Assembly (NCBI GenBank): GCA_052115395.1
Contig: JBFRGO010000001.1
DNA from: Noviluteimonas sp052115395
GTDB lineage: Bacteria > Pseudomonadota > Gammaproteobacteria > Xanthomonadales > Xanthomonadaceae
DNA: 64,000 bases
Reading direction: 5' to 3' (one strand)
Shown here: piece by piece, positions 54,235 to 62,703 of the stretch
How the letters are laid out: each line of letters opens with the position of its first letter
Position numbering within the stretch: position 1 is the stretch's first letter
The notes under the pieces: generated by a model
Database searches by the model: none
What the model was told of the DNA's origin: nothing
Seen by the model: only the letters and a program-made list of their open reading frames with translations
Made by a program: the position numbers and the translations under genes

Positions 54235-56591
54235 CCGTGCGCAGTCGAAGGCGGTGGTGGTGGCGGGGACTGTTGGCGGCGGAAGTGCTGCTGGTCCTCG
54301 CGTTGTTGGCGGATCTCGCGTTCCCCGTACCGCTGCCCGATGGGCGCGGTGCGGGGGCGGTCGTGCTCGCGCGCGACGGAACGCCGCTGCGCGCCTTCGC
54401 CGATCGCGATGGCGTGTGGCGCTATCCGGCCTCGGTGGATGGCGTGTCGCCCTTGTACGTGCAGGCCTTGATCGGCTACGAAGATCGCTGGTTCTACAAG
54501 CATCCCGGCATCAACCCCATCGCGCTGGCGCGCGCGGCGGGGCAGTGGGCGCGACATGGGCGCGTGGTCTCGGGCGGTTCGACCTTGACGATGCAGGTGG
54601 CGCGCATCCTCGATCCGCCCAAGCCCGGACGTCGCAGCGTGTTCGACAAGGCGCGGCAGATGGCGCGCGCGCTGCAACTGGAAGTGCATCTGTCGAAGCG
54701 TCAGATCCTTGCGCTGTATCTGGATCGCGCGCCGTTCGGCGGCACGATCGAAGGCGTCGAAGCGGCGAGCTGGGCCTATCTCGGCAAGCCGGCCTCGCGT
54801 TTGTCGCATGCCGAAGCGGCCTTGCTCGTCGTGTTGCCGCAATCGCCCAGTCGTTTGCGGCCGGATCGCGAACCCGAACGCGCGCGCGTCGCACGCGACA
54901 AGGTGCTGGCGCGCATGGCGAGCGAAGGCGTGTGGTCGGCCGACGACGTGCGCGAGGCGCGCATCGAACCGGTGGTCGCACGCGCGCTCGAGCCGCCGCG
55001 CCATGCACAACTGCTCGCACAACGCCTGCGCGATGAAACGCCGGACACCGCGCGCATCCGTTCGACGATCGACACCGACCTGCAGCGCATGCTCGAAGAT
55101 CGCGTTGCCGCGTACTTCTCCGATCTGCCGCCGCGCACGTCCGCCGCCTTGCTGGTCGTCGACAACGCGACGCTGGAAGCGCGGGCTTATGTCGGTTCGG
55201 TCGAGTTCGGCGACCCGCAACGCCTGGGCCACGTCGACATGGTGAAGGCCTGGCGCTCGCCGGGTTCGACGCTCAAGCCGTTTCTCTACGGCCTGGCATT
55301 CGACGATGGCTTGATCCACTCGGAGAGTCTGCTGGTCGATGCGCCGCAATCCTTCGGCGATTATCGGCCCGGCAATTTCGACATGGCCTTCAACGGGCCG
55401 GTCGCGGCGTCCGAAGCCTTGCGCCTGTCCTTGAACGTGCCCGCGGTGGACCTGCTCGATCGCGTCGGGCCGGCGCGATTCGCCGCACGCCTGGAAAATG
55501 CAGGCATCGCGCTGAAGTGGCCGGAGGGTGGCGCGCCGAATCTCGCGATGATCCTCGGTGGTACCGGTGCGCGCCTGGAGGATCTCGTCGGTGCGTATGC
55601 GGCGCTCAATCGCGATGGCATCGCCGGTCGCGTGCGCTATCGCCCCGATGCGCCGCGTGTGGATCGGCGATTGTTGTCGCCGGGTGCGGCGTGGATCGTG
55701 CGCGAGATCCTCGAAGCACATCCGCGGCCGGGCAGCGTCGCCGACACCTTCGATCCGCGTTCGCGCATGCGCGTGGCGTGGAAAACCGGAACCAGCTACG
55801 GCTATCGCGACGCATGGGCGCTTGGCAGCACGCGGCGTTACACCGTTGGTGTGTGGGTGGGGCGCCCCGATGGCACGCCTTTGCCGGGGCAATACGGCGC
55901 GATGACGGCGTTGCCCCTGTTGTTTGAAACCATCGACGGCTTGCCGACCGCCGCGGTCGACAGCGCGCCGCGTCCGCCGCCGGCCGGCGTGGAAGCCATC
56001 GAGGTGTGCTGGCCGCTCGGCCTGCCGCCGGATCCCGCGGCGCCCGAGCTGTGCCGCAAGAAGCGCGAGGCGTGGACACTCGACGGCAACGTGCCGCCGA
56101 CCTTCGCCGAACGCGATGCGCGTTTGTGGAACGCCGGCGTCGAGCGCTTCGACGTGGATGCACGCACGGGGCAACGCCTCACCGCCGAATGCAGCGGCGC
56201 GCACGATCGCAAACCCGCGCAACTCGCGCGCTGGCCCGCGCTCGCATCCCCGTGGCTCTCCACCGAAACGCGCGCGGCGGCGACCTTGCCTCCGCGTGCC
56301 GCCGATTGCGAACCCGACAACCGCGACGCTACGCAATCGCTGCGCATCGACGGCCTCGTCGACCGCGCGACGCTCGCGCGCCCTTCGAACAGCACCGCGC
56401 CGCTACGACTCTCCGTGCGCGCGCTCGGCAGCGAAGCGCGCATCCGTTGGCTCATCGATGGCCGCATGGTCGGTGAATCGCGCGGCGCGGCGCCCTTCGA
56501 TTTCGCCTTCGCCGACGCCGGCGCGCACACGCTCACCGCGCTGGCCGAAACCGGTGCGTGGGCGGCGATCGGATTCCGCGTGATGGAGTAG
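54231..56591 (+). CDS. pbpC: Penicillin-binding protein 1C
   Basis: A 786-residue bifunctional wall synthase. One N-terminal membrane helix (about 12-33), glycosyltransferase domain with E84 in GYEDRWFYKHPGINP and GGSTLTMQVAR, transpeptidase with SxxK S346-K349 (GSTLKPF), SLN in LRLSLNVPAVD and KTGTS at 518-522, and a C-terminal PBP1C-specific (BiPBP_C) domain. It is translated from the ATGA overlap with the A2M gene. Confidence 0.95.
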   Translation: MTVRSRRRWWWRGLLAAEVLLVLALLADLAFPVPLPDGRGAGAVVLARDGTPLRAFADRDGVWRYPASVDGVSPLYVQALIGYEDRWFYKHPGINPIALARAAGQWARHGRVVSGGSTLTMQVARILDPPKPGRRSVFDKARQMARALQLEVHLSKRQILALYLDRAPFGGTIEGVEAASWAYLGKPASRLSHAEAALLVVLPQSPSRLRPDREPERARVARDKVLARMASEGVWSADDVREARIEPVVARALEPPRHAQLLAQRLRDETPDTARIRSTIDTDLQRMLEDRVAAYFSDLPPRTSAALLVVDNATLEARAYVGSVEFGDPQRLGHVDMVKAWRSPGSTLKPFLYGLAFDDGLIHSESLLVDAPQSFGDYRPGNFDMAFNGPVAASEALRLSLNVPAVDLLDRVGPARFAARLENAGIALKWPEGGAPNLAMILGGTGARLEDLVGAYAALNRDGIAGRVRYRPDAPRVDRRLLSPGAAWIVREILEAHPRPGSVADTFDPRSRMRVAWKTGTSYGYRDAWALGSTRRYTVGVWVGRPDGTPLPGQYGAMTALPLLFETIDGLPTAAVDSAPRPPPAGVEAIEVCWPLGLPPDPAAPELCRKKREAWTLDGNVPPTFAERDARLWNAGVERFDVDARTGQRLTAECSGAHDRKPAQLARWPALASPWLSTETRAAATLPPRAADCEPDNRDATQSLRIDGLVDRATLARPSNSTAPLRLSVRALGSEARIRWLIDGRMVGESRGAAPFDFAFADAGAHTLTALAETGAWAAIGFRVME

Positions 56592-56596
56592 GGCGC

Positions 56597-57079
56597 TCAG
56601 CCCAACTGTTCGAGCACGTAGTCGGCCGCCGAGACGCGGAACTCGCCCGGGGCTTCGACGTGCAACTGCTTGACCACGCCATCCTCGGCGTACAGGGCGA
56701 AGCGCTTGGAGCGCGTGCCCATGCCATAAGCGGTCGCGTCCATCTCCAGGCCGAGCGCGCGCGCGAAGTCGCCGTTGCCGTCGGCCAGCATTTCGAATCC
56801 TTGCGGCACCTGGTGCGCTTCGCCCCAGGCCTTCATGACGAAGGGATCGTTGACCGACATGCACAACACTTCGATGCCGCGCGCGCGGAAGTCGGCATAA
56901 CGCTCCACGAAGCCGGGCAGGTGGCGCTCCGAACACGTCGGCGTGAACGCACCGGGCACCGAGAACAACAGGACCTTCTTGCCGTCGAACAGCGTGCGCG
57001 TGTCGACCGTCTCCACGCCCCCGTCGCGGATGCGCTTGAGGTTGACTTCGGGAATGCGGTCGCCGGACTGGATCGACAT
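56597..57079 (-). CDS. Peroxiredoxin, Prx5/AhpE-like
   Basis: A 160-residue thiol peroxidase of the Prx5 class: peroxidatic C49 in PGAFTPTCSERHLPGF, and C73 in VLCMSVNDPFVMKAWG, the usual second cysteine. It reduces peroxides using glutaredoxin or thioredoxin. No signal peptide. It ends 5 bp from the pbpC stop, tail to tail. Confidence 0.93.
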   Translation of the reverse strand: MSIQSGDRIPEVNLKRIRDGGVETVDTRTLFDGKKVLLFSVPGAFTPTCSERHLPGFVERYADFRARGIEVLCMSVNDPFVMKAWGEAHQVPQGFEMLADGNGDFARALGLEMDATAYGMGTRSKRFALYAEDGVVKQLHVEAPGEFRVSAADYVLEQLG

Positions 57080-57160
57080 TGGGGGACTCCTCGATGGGGG
57101 GCAGGCCGCCGAGTTTAGGCGATGATCCGGCCTCCACGGTGTTGCGGTAGGCTTTCGCGC

Positions 57161-58054
57161 ATGGAATTCAAGGACTACTACCAGATCCTCGGCGTCGAGC
57201 CCGGCGCCGGCGACTCGGAGATCAAGACGGCCTATCGCCGGCTCGCGCGCAAGTACCACCCGGACGTGAGCAAGGAAGCGGGGGCCGAAGACAAGTTCAA
57301 GTCGATCAACGAGGCGTACGAAGCCCTGCGCGATCCGCAGAAGCGCGCCGCCTACGATCAGTTGCGCACGCGCGGTTACCGGCCCGGCGACGATGTGCAA
57401 CCGCCGCCCGGTGGTTTCCATGGCGGGCAGGGCGATTTCGATTTCGACGAGATCTTCGCCGGCGGCGGCGCGGGCGGCGGATTCTCCGATTTCTTCGAAT
57501 CGTTGTTCGGCCGGCAGCGCGGTGGCCCTGGCGGCGGCGCGGGCCCGCGTCCGCAGGCGCGTGGCGATACGCGCGCGAAACTCGCCGTGCCGTTGGAGTC
57601 GGTGTACAGCGGCGGCAACGTGCGCATCGGCGTCAACGGGCGCACGCTCGACATCAAGGTGCCCAAGGGCATCAAGCCGGGGCAATCGATCCGCCTGGGC
57701 AGGCAGGGCAACAACGGCGGCGATCTGTATCTGGAGATCGAGTACGCCGCGCATCCGCAGTTCGAAGTCGACGGGCGCAACATCCTGCATGTGTTGCCGC
57801 TGGCGCCATGGGAAGCGGCCCTAGGTGCGACGGTGAGCGTGCCGACGCTCGGCGGTCCGGTGGAACTCAAGATTCCCGCGGATTCCGAATCGGGTCGGAA
57901 GCTGCGTTTGCGCGGGCGTGGGTTGCCGGGTCAACCGCCGGGCGATGAAATCGTCGAGTTGGAAATCCTCGCGCCGCGCGCGCATTCCAACGAGCAGCGC
58001 GAAGCGTATGAGCGGATGCGCGATGCGTTCGGTGACGATTGGCGGCGAGAGTAA
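57161..58054 (+). CDS. cbpA: DnaJ-like co-chaperone CbpA
   Basis: A 297-residue type II J-protein. J domain 1-70 with the HPD motif (RKYHPDVS), a Gly/Phe-rich linker (about 85-140) and two beta-rich client-binding domains (VPKGIKPGQSIRLGRQG, LPLAPWEAALGATVSVPTL). No zinc finger, so CbpA and not DnaJ. It stimulates DnaK and may bind DNA. The usual partner gene cbpM is not adjacent; a family B repeat follows. Confidence 0.9.
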   Translation: MEFKDYYQILGVEPGAGDSEIKTAYRRLARKYHPDVSKEAGAEDKFKSINEAYEALRDPQKRAAYDQLRTRGYRPGDDVQPPPGGFHGGQGDFDFDEIFAGGGAGGGFSDFFESLFGRQRGGPGGGAGPRPQARGDTRAKLAVPLESVYSGGNVRIGVNGRTLDIKVPKGIKPGQSIRLGRQGNNGGDLYLEIEYAAHPQFEVDGRNILHVLPLAPWEAALGATVSVPTLGGPVELKIPADSESGRKLRLRGRGLPGQPPGDEIVELEILAPRAHSNEQREAYERMRDAFGDDWRRE

Positions 58055-58062
58055 GCGCGTCG

Positions 58063-58151
58063 CTTCGGATGGACGCCTCGGCACGTGACGTGTTGTGGTT
58101 CCCCTGCCGCTCCTGGAACACCACGTCACGTGCCGAGGCGTCCTTCCGAAG
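58063..58151. repeat. Family B inverted-repeat element, short form
   Basis: An 89-bp element with 30-bp arms (58063-58092 and 58122-58151) that match in 29 of 30 positions, and a 29-base centre that includes TTCCCCTGCCGCTCCTGGAA. It folds into a near-perfect hairpin. Bases 58082-58119 repeat 1976-2013 with one mismatch. It starts 9 bp after the cbpA stop. No T run follows, so it is more a mobile or structural element than a standard terminator. Confidence 0.8.
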
Positions 58152-58213
58152 AGGGAGGTTGCGACGTTCACACCCCCTTTGGCACCCTGCGCCTTCGCAT
58201 TAGGAGTCCAGCG

Positions 58214-58834
58214 ATGTCGCGACCCCGCCATTTCTCGATGTTGCGCGACTTCCACCTGGCGGATTGGTTCACGCTGGCCAACGCCTTCTGCGGGACCGGC
58301 GCGGTCTTCGCGGCCATGCGCTTCCTGCAGGAAGGCATCGTGCGCGACCTGCTGGTCGGCATGGCGCTGATCCCGCTGGCCTTCATCTTCGATGCCCTGG
58401 ATGGCCGCGTGGCGCGGTGGCGCAAGTCGGCGTCCACCCTGGGCCGCGAACTCGATTCACTGGCCGACGTCATCTCTTTCGGCGTCGCACCCGCCGCGCT
58501 GGGCTATGCCTGCGGCCTGCAGGGCGGGTGGGACTGGGTGGTGCTCTCGTATTTCGTGGGCTGCGGCGTCAGCCGCCTGGCGCGTTACAACGTGACGGCC
58601 GAGGCCCTGTCGGGCGAAGACGACAAGGTGAAGTTCTTCGAGGGCACGCCGATTCCCACGAGCCTGCTGATCGTGGTGCTGCTGGCGGTAGCGGCCGTCC
58701 AGGACCGCATCGGGACGAATCTGTGGTTCGGGGTGGTCCATCTCGGCCCGTGGCAGCTCCATCCGCTGGTGCTGGTCTTCGCGCTGTCGGGCTCGCTGAT
58801 GATCAGCAAGACCCTCAGGATCCCCAAATTCTGA
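58214..58834 (+). CDS. pssA: CDP-diacylglycerol-serine phosphatidyltransferase
   Basis: A 206-residue membrane enzyme of the CDP-alcohol phosphatidyltransferase family. The catalytic motif D-x2-DG-x2-AR-x8-G-x3-D-x3-D is complete, from FDALDGRVARW through GRELDSLADVISFG. Six to seven hydrophobic segments. It makes phosphatidylserine, the precursor of phosphatidylethanolamine. Short-type PssA as in Gram-positive and xanthomonad genomes. A TAGGAG site precedes the ATG. Confidence 0.9.
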   Translation: MSRPRHFSMLRDFHLADWFTLANAFCGTGAVFAAMRFLQEGIVRDLLVGMALIPLAFIFDALDGRVARWRKSASTLGRELDSLADVISFGVAPAALGYACGLQGGWDWVVLSYFVGCGVSRLARYNVTAEALSGEDDKVKFFEGTPIPTSLLIVVLLAVAAVQDRIGTNLWFGVVHLGPWQLHPLVLVFALSGSLMISKTLRIPKF

Positions 58835-58897
58835 GGAATGCGGCACTGCAACAATTCGGGCGATATGATGCCGCCTTGATTCGCGTGGGAGGCACGG

Positions 58898-59983
58898 ATG
58901 GACGCAGGGCAGGATTTCGAGAAGATGGCGCGGCAGTACTGGAGCGCCTGGGGCGACATGCTCCGCGGGGCGGTCCCGGCGGCCCAGCCCGCCACCCCGG
59001 ACCCGATGAAGCAATGGCACGACGCCGTGGACTGGTGGACCCAGCTCGCGCACGGCCAGCGCTCGGAGGTCAACGCGGCGGTCGACCGTTTCAACGGCCA
59101 GGCGCGTAGCTGGTATGGCTCGATGCAGCAGGTGGCGGCGCAGTTCGCCGGCCAGGACGCCTCGGCGCGCGACATCACCAATGCGTGGAAGCAGGCGCTC
59201 GGCGCGGTCGGCGAAAACCCGTTCCCGGAATTGTTCCGCTCCATGCGCGGCCAGGGCCAGCAGGGCCTGGACCAGTGGATCGAAGATGCCTCGCCCTTCC
59301 TGGATGCCTGGCGTCGCGAAACCAGCTCGTGGCTCGGCATGCCGGCCTTCGGCTTCGCGCGCGAGCACCAGGAGCGTTGGCAGAAGCTCGTGCAGGCGCA
59401 ACTGGACCTGCAGCAGGAAAACAGCGCCTACAACGCATTGATGGTGAAGTCGGGTCAGCGTGCGTACGAAGTGTTCGAAAAGAAGCTCGCCGCGCGCGCC
59501 AGCGACGGCCAGCAGCTGAAATCCGCGCGCGCCATGTTCGATCTGTGGATCGACTCGGCCGAAGAGGCGTATGCCGAAATCGCGCTGTCGGATGAATTCC
59601 GCAAGGTGTACGGGCGCCTGGTCGATGCGCAGATGCGCGTGCGCGGTGGCGTGCAACGCGAAGTGGAAAACGCGACCGGCCAGCTCGGCATGCCCACGCG
59701 CACCGAGATCGACGCCGCGCATCGCAAGATCACGCAGCTGGAACGCGAAGTGCGCAAGTTGCGCGATGCGATGCAGGCGATGGCGTCGGTGAAACCGCAG
59801 GCAGCGCCGCAGCCCGCGTCGCCGCAGCCCACTTCGCCGCAGGCCGCACCTGCCGCCGCACGCAGTGGCGAGGCTTCGCTGAAAGTGCAGGGCGACAAGA
59901 TCCTCGGCGACAACAAGCCGAAGAACAGCCCCAACAAGAACGCCAACAAGAACGGCACCAAGGGCAAGGGGAAGCGCGCATGA
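58898..59983 (+). CDS. phaE: Class III PHA synthase subunit PhaE
   Basis: A 361-residue largely helical protein starting MDAGQDFEKMARQYWSAWGDMLRG, as in PhaE subunits. A coiled coil (THRTEIDAAHRKITQLEREVRKLRD region, about 268-295) and an Ala/Pro/Gln-rich then Lys/Asn-rich tail end it. PhaE activates PhaC for polyhydroxyalkanoate synthesis on granules. GGGAGG precedes the ATG. It overlaps phaC by ATGA. Confidence 0.92.
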   Translation: MDAGQDFEKMARQYWSAWGDMLRGAVPAAQPATPDPMKQWHDAVDWWTQLAHGQRSEVNAAVDRFNGQARSWYGSMQQVAAQFAGQDASARDITNAWKQALGAVGENPFPELFRSMRGQGQQGLDQWIEDASPFLDAWRRETSSWLGMPAFGFAREHQERWQKLVQAQLDLQQENSAYNALMVKSGQRAYEVFEKKLAARASDGQQLKSARAMFDLWIDSAEEAYAEIALSDEFRKVYGRLVDAQMRVRGGVQREVENATGQLGMPTRTEIDAAHRKITQLEREVRKLRDAMQAMASVKPQAAPQPASPQPTSPQAAPAAARSGEASLKVQGDKILGDNKPKNSPNKNANKNGTKGKGKRA

Positions 59984-61056
59984 GCCTCGGAAACCAGGGT
60001 CCGCTGGACATCAGCCCCGAAGCGCTCGCCGACGAAGCGCTGCGGATGCAGCAGAAACTCGGCGCGGGCTTGAACACGCTGCGCGAAGTCGACGACGTGC
60101 AGTACGGCGCGACGAAGAAGGAAGCGGTGTGGTCCGACGGCAAGGTGGTGCTGTATCGCTATCGCGGCGAGCAGGCGCCGACGGCGAAGGTCCCGCTGCT
60201 GATCAGCTACGCGCTGGTCAACCGCCCCTACATGGTCGACCTGCAATCGGATCGCTCGATCGTGCGCGGCCTGCTCGCGCGCGGCGAAGACGTGTACATC
60301 ATCGACTGGGGCTATCCGGATCGCTCGGATCGCTATCTCACGCTCGAGGATTACGTCGAACGTTTCCTCGGCGGCGCGGTGGAATATCTGCGTCGCGAAC
60401 ATGGCCTGGCTGCGATCAACCTGCTCGGCATCTGCCAGGGCGGCGCGTTCTCGCTGTGCTACGCCTCGCTGCATCCGGAAAAGATCCGCAACCTCATCAC
60501 GATGGTGACGCCGGTGGATTTCCACACCGACGACAACATGCTGTCGAGCTGGACGCGCGCGATGGACGTCGACCTGTTCGTCGACACGCTCGGCAACGTG
60601 CCGGCCGACCTGATGAACTGGTGCTACCTCACGCTGAAGCCGGCGCGCCTGTTCGTGCAGAAGTACGTCGGGCTGGTCGACATCCTCGACGACAAGAAGG
60701 CGATCGAGGATTTCCTGCGCATGGAAAAGTGGATCTTCGATTCGCCGGACCAGGCGGGCGAGGCGTTCCGCCAGTTCGTGAAGCAGTTCTACCAGGCCAA
60801 TGGCTTCATCAACGGCGGCATCACCATCGGCGATCGCGAAGTGCACCTGGGCATGGTGGAAATGCCGGTGCTGAACATCTTCGCCGAGCAGGATCACCTG
60901 GTGCCGCCGGGCGCGTCGAAGGCTTTGCGCAACGTGGTCGGTACGAAGGACTACACCGAGCTCTCCTTCAAGGGCGGCCACATCGGCATCTACGTGTCGG
61001 GCCGCGCGCAGAAGGAAGTGCCGCAGACCATCCACGATTGGCTGCTCGCCCGCTGA
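59980..61056 (+). CDS. phaC: Class III PHA synthase catalytic subunit PhaC
   Basis: A 358-residue alpha/beta-hydrolase. The catalytic triad is C152 in LLGICQGGAF, D305 in FAEQDHLVPP and H334 in GGHIGIY; length and spacing fit class III synthases, which need PhaE. It polymerises hydroxyacyl-CoA into polyester. No phaA, phaB or phasin gene is in the window. Confidence 0.95.
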   Translation: MSLGNQGPLDISPEALADEALRMQQKLGAGLNTLREVDDVQYGATKKEAVWSDGKVVLYRYRGEQAPTAKVPLLISYALVNRPYMVDLQSDRSIVRGLLARGEDVYIIDWGYPDRSDRYLTLEDYVERFLGGAVEYLRREHGLAAINLLGICQGGAFSLCYASLHPEKIRNLITMVTPVDFHTDDNMLSSWTRAMDVDLFVDTLGNVPADLMNWCYLTLKPARLFVQKYVGLVDILDDKKAIEDFLRMEKWIFDSPDQAGEAFRQFVKQFYQANGFINGGITIGDREVHLGMVEMPVLNIFAEQDHLVPPGASKALRNVVGTKDYTELSFKGGHIGIYVSGRAQKEVPQTIHDWLLAR

Positions 61057-61060
61057 GGCG

Positions 61061-61504
61061 ATGATGCGCGCGCTTCCGCTTGCGGTCGCGCGCGCCATCG
61101 GCATGGCGTGGACCGTGCCGAATACCTTGATCGGATTGATCGCAGGCGCCGCGGGCATGGCCTTCGGCGCGCATGCGCACGTCCGCGTGCGCGAATGCGC
61201 GATCGTGTTCCATCGCTTCCCGTGGGGGCCGGGCGGGGCGATCACGCTCGGGAACACCATCCTCCATACGGGGGATTCGCTGGATGCTCAATGCGTGACG
61301 TATGCGCATCGCGCGGGGCATGCGCAGGAAGCGTCGATCACTTACGCCGATCATGAGCGCGCGCATGTCTTCCAATACATGGCGCTCGGCCCCTTCTTCC
61401 TTCCGCTGTACCTGGCGTGCGGTGGCGTCAGCGTGCGCAATCGCTTCGAACGCGCGGCCGATCGTTACGCATTGACCGGCCGCGACTGGTGGCCGTGGCC
61501 GTGA
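61061..61504 (+). CDS. Small protein with HExxH motif, unknown function
   Basis: A 147-residue protein. An N-terminal hydrophobic stretch (about 12-36) is followed by a soluble part with HERAH (98-102), fitting the zinc-metalloprotease HExxH pattern, and FERAADRYA about 30 residues later, where a third ligand could lie. A second hydrophobic stretch (about 105-120) comes right after HExxH. It resembles unnamed xanthomonad proteins. Located 4 bp after phaC on the same strand. The motif could also be chance. The second ATG (61064) is an alternative start. Confidence 0.6.
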   Translation: MMRALPLAVARAIGMAWTVPNTLIGLIAGAAGMAFGAHAHVRVRECAIVFHRFPWGPGGAITLGNTILHTGDSLDAQCVTYAHRAGHAQEASITYADHERAHVFQYMALGPFFLPLYLACGGVSVRNRFERAADRYALTGRDWWPWP

Positions 61505-61518
61505 AGCGGCCGTTGTGT

Positions 61519-61549
61519 TTGACAGTACGTTGACGGTGCATCCGATACC
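61519..61549 (+). promoter_or_regulatory. Probable promoter of the 61.55-kb RNA
   Basis: A perfect -35 TTGACA (61519-61524) and a weak -10 GATACC (61544-61549) with 19-bp spacing. It lies just after the stop of the HExxH gene and just before a run of hairpins that ends in a strong terminator. Confidence 0.5.
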
Positions 61550-61555
61550 TTCGCA

Positions 61556-61698
61556 ACCGTCGAGGACGTCCAAGAATCCGCCAACCCAGGAACGAAAGGT
61601 TCGAGGGAATGGCACTCGAAGACGACCACGACGAGCGGAAGGCTCGATCCCCTCCAGACCCTTGAAAAAGGTCCGTGAGATCGGGCCTTCTTTTTTTT
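61556..61698 (+). ncRNA. Candidate small structured RNA
   Basis: About 140 nt between a TTGACA promoter and a terminator with eight T. It contains five successive hairpins: CGTC-GAG-GACG (61558-61568), GAAC-GAAAG-GTTC (61591-61603), CGAG...CTCG (61602-61618), GAGC-GGAAG-GCTC (61633-61645) and the terminator stem. A possible 18-codon frame (61609-61665, MALEDDHDERKARSPPDP) runs through it and stops at the terminator; its ribosome site is too near the ATG, so RNA is more likely. I do not recognise the RNA family. It could be a free small RNA or the leader of the small gene that follows. Confidence 0.5.
61668..61698 (+). terminator. Strong Rho-independent terminator
   Basis: AAGGTCCG (61668-61675) pairs with CGGGCCTT (61682-61689), one G-U pair, loop TGAGAT, followed by TTCTTTTTTTT. 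This is the strongest terminator in the window. Confidence 0.85.
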
Positions 61699-61752
61699 GC
61701 CTTGAGGATGCTGCCTGATGAACCCCGACACTTCGGTCGAGATCGATTCCTG

Positions 61753-61956
61753 ATGGTCGTGCTGTTCCTCGGTGGTCCGCTCAATGGCGAACGCACCGAC
61801 TGGTCCGATCCCCCGAACTACTACGCCTGCTGCATCGTGGGCGGCATGGTGCCTTACTCGCCGCATGGCGAGATCCACGTTCCCGGCGTCGACACCGTCT
61901 ACGCGCCGATCGGCATGGGCGGCAACGCCATCAGCGACAGTCTCAGCCACCTGTAG
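61753..61956 (+). CDS. Small hypothetical protein
   Basis: A 67-residue frame, MVVLFLGGPLNGERTDWSD onward, with four Pro-Gly/Gly-Gly turns and two adjacent Cys (about 26-27). No family recognised. Its ATG overlaps the stop of an 11-codon upstream frame (61718-61753, MNPDTSVEIDS) as TGATG; that frame has a GAGG site 10 bp before it, so the two may be translated in series. It follows the terminator at 61668-61698, so it is expressed only by read-through or from an unseen promoter. Existence uncertain. Confidence 0.4.
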   Translation: MVVLFLGGPLNGERTDWSDPPNYYACCIVGGMVPYSPHGEIHVPGVDTVYAPIGMGGNAISDSLSHL

Positions 61957-61992
61957 CGACCCGATGCGGGGGCCGGCGCATACTCCGCCCCC

Positions 61993-62427
61993 ATGGCCAA
62001 CTTCCTCCAGATCACCCCGTTCATGCACGTGGCGGACGTGGAGGCCACGACGCGGTTCTTCGCGGACATCCTTGGCTTCAGGACGCTCTATCGCCAGCCC
62101 GGCTACGCCTACATCGAGCGCGAGGGCTGCGGCATCCGGATCATGGAGGCGGGAGAGGGCAATCCGCTGATCGCCGGGAACCGGCGTTTTCGTTATTACG
62201 TCGATGTCCGCGACGTCGACGGGCTCTACGCCGAGCTCAAGCCCAGGCTCGACACCCTGCCGAAGGAAGATGTCCACGGGCCGGCCGACAAGCCCTATGG
62301 CCAGCGGGAGTTGCTCGTGAAGGTGCCCGATGGGGACCTGATCGCCTTCGGGCAGGGCATCTTCACACCCGAGGGTGCCCAGGTGACCCCCGGTGGACAG
62401 GACGCGCCCCACGTTTCAAAAATGTGA
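61993..62427 (+). CDS. VOC (glyoxalase/bleomycin-resistance) family protein
   Basis: A 144-residue vicinal-oxygen-chelate protein with two beta-alpha-beta-beta-beta modules: FMHVADVEATTRFFADILGF opens the first and RYYVDVRDVDGLYAEL the second. YGQRELLVKVPDGDLIAFGQ ends the fold with the acidic metal-ligand position. The substrate is unknown; members include glyoxalases and antibiotic-binding proteins. Confidence 0.85.
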   Translation: MANFLQITPFMHVADVEATTRFFADILGFRTLYRQPGYAYIEREGCGIRIMEAGEGNPLIAGNRRFRYYVDVRDVDGLYAELKPRLDTLPKEDVHGPADKPYGQRELLVKVPDGDLIAFGQGIFTPEGAQVTPGGQDAPHVSKM

Positions 62428-62498
62428 CTTTGTGCTCACTTTCACATTCGGGGCTGGCGCGATGCTTGCGCCTCGATCAGGGGAAAGGGGGACGCGCC

Positions 62499-62666
62499 AT
62501 GGATGACCGCACGCTGCAATTCGTACTGTTCCTGGGCGTCGCCGCCGGGCTGTACACGCTGGTGACCGTTGGCATCGAGATCGCCCGCCGCTTCGTCCTG
62601 CAGTCGCGCGCCTCGCATGCGGCCACGGTGGCCATGGTGACGGACGTGGTTTCCCGCAACGATTGA
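62499..62666 (+). CDS. Small single-pass membrane protein
   Basis: A 55-residue protein with one membrane helix (about 8-28: FVLFLGVAAGLYTLVTVGIE) and a basic then neutral tail. A strong GGGGAAAGGGGG purine run precedes the ATG. No family recognised. Confidence 0.55.
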   Translation: MDDRTLQFVLFLGVAAGLYTLVTVGIEIARRFVLQSRASHAATVAMVTDVVSRND

Positions 62667-62703
62667 TGCCCCTGCGACGCTCGCGCCGCCTTCGGTGCGC
62701 GTG

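Noticed and set aside
58063..58151. Rho-independent terminator for cbpA
   Set aside because: The hairpin is far longer than a normal terminator, has no T run and shares its core with a dispersed repeat.
61640..61700. A tRNA-like 3' end (GGCTCGATCC followed by a terminator)
   Set aside because: The T-arm does not pair properly, and no acceptor, D or anticodon arm or CCA end can be built.
61700..61730. Fluoride-riboswitch-like CCTGATGA before the small gene
   Set aside because: The other conserved parts of that riboswitch (5' GGnGATGG and the pseudoknot) are missing and the downstream gene is not a fluoride exporter.
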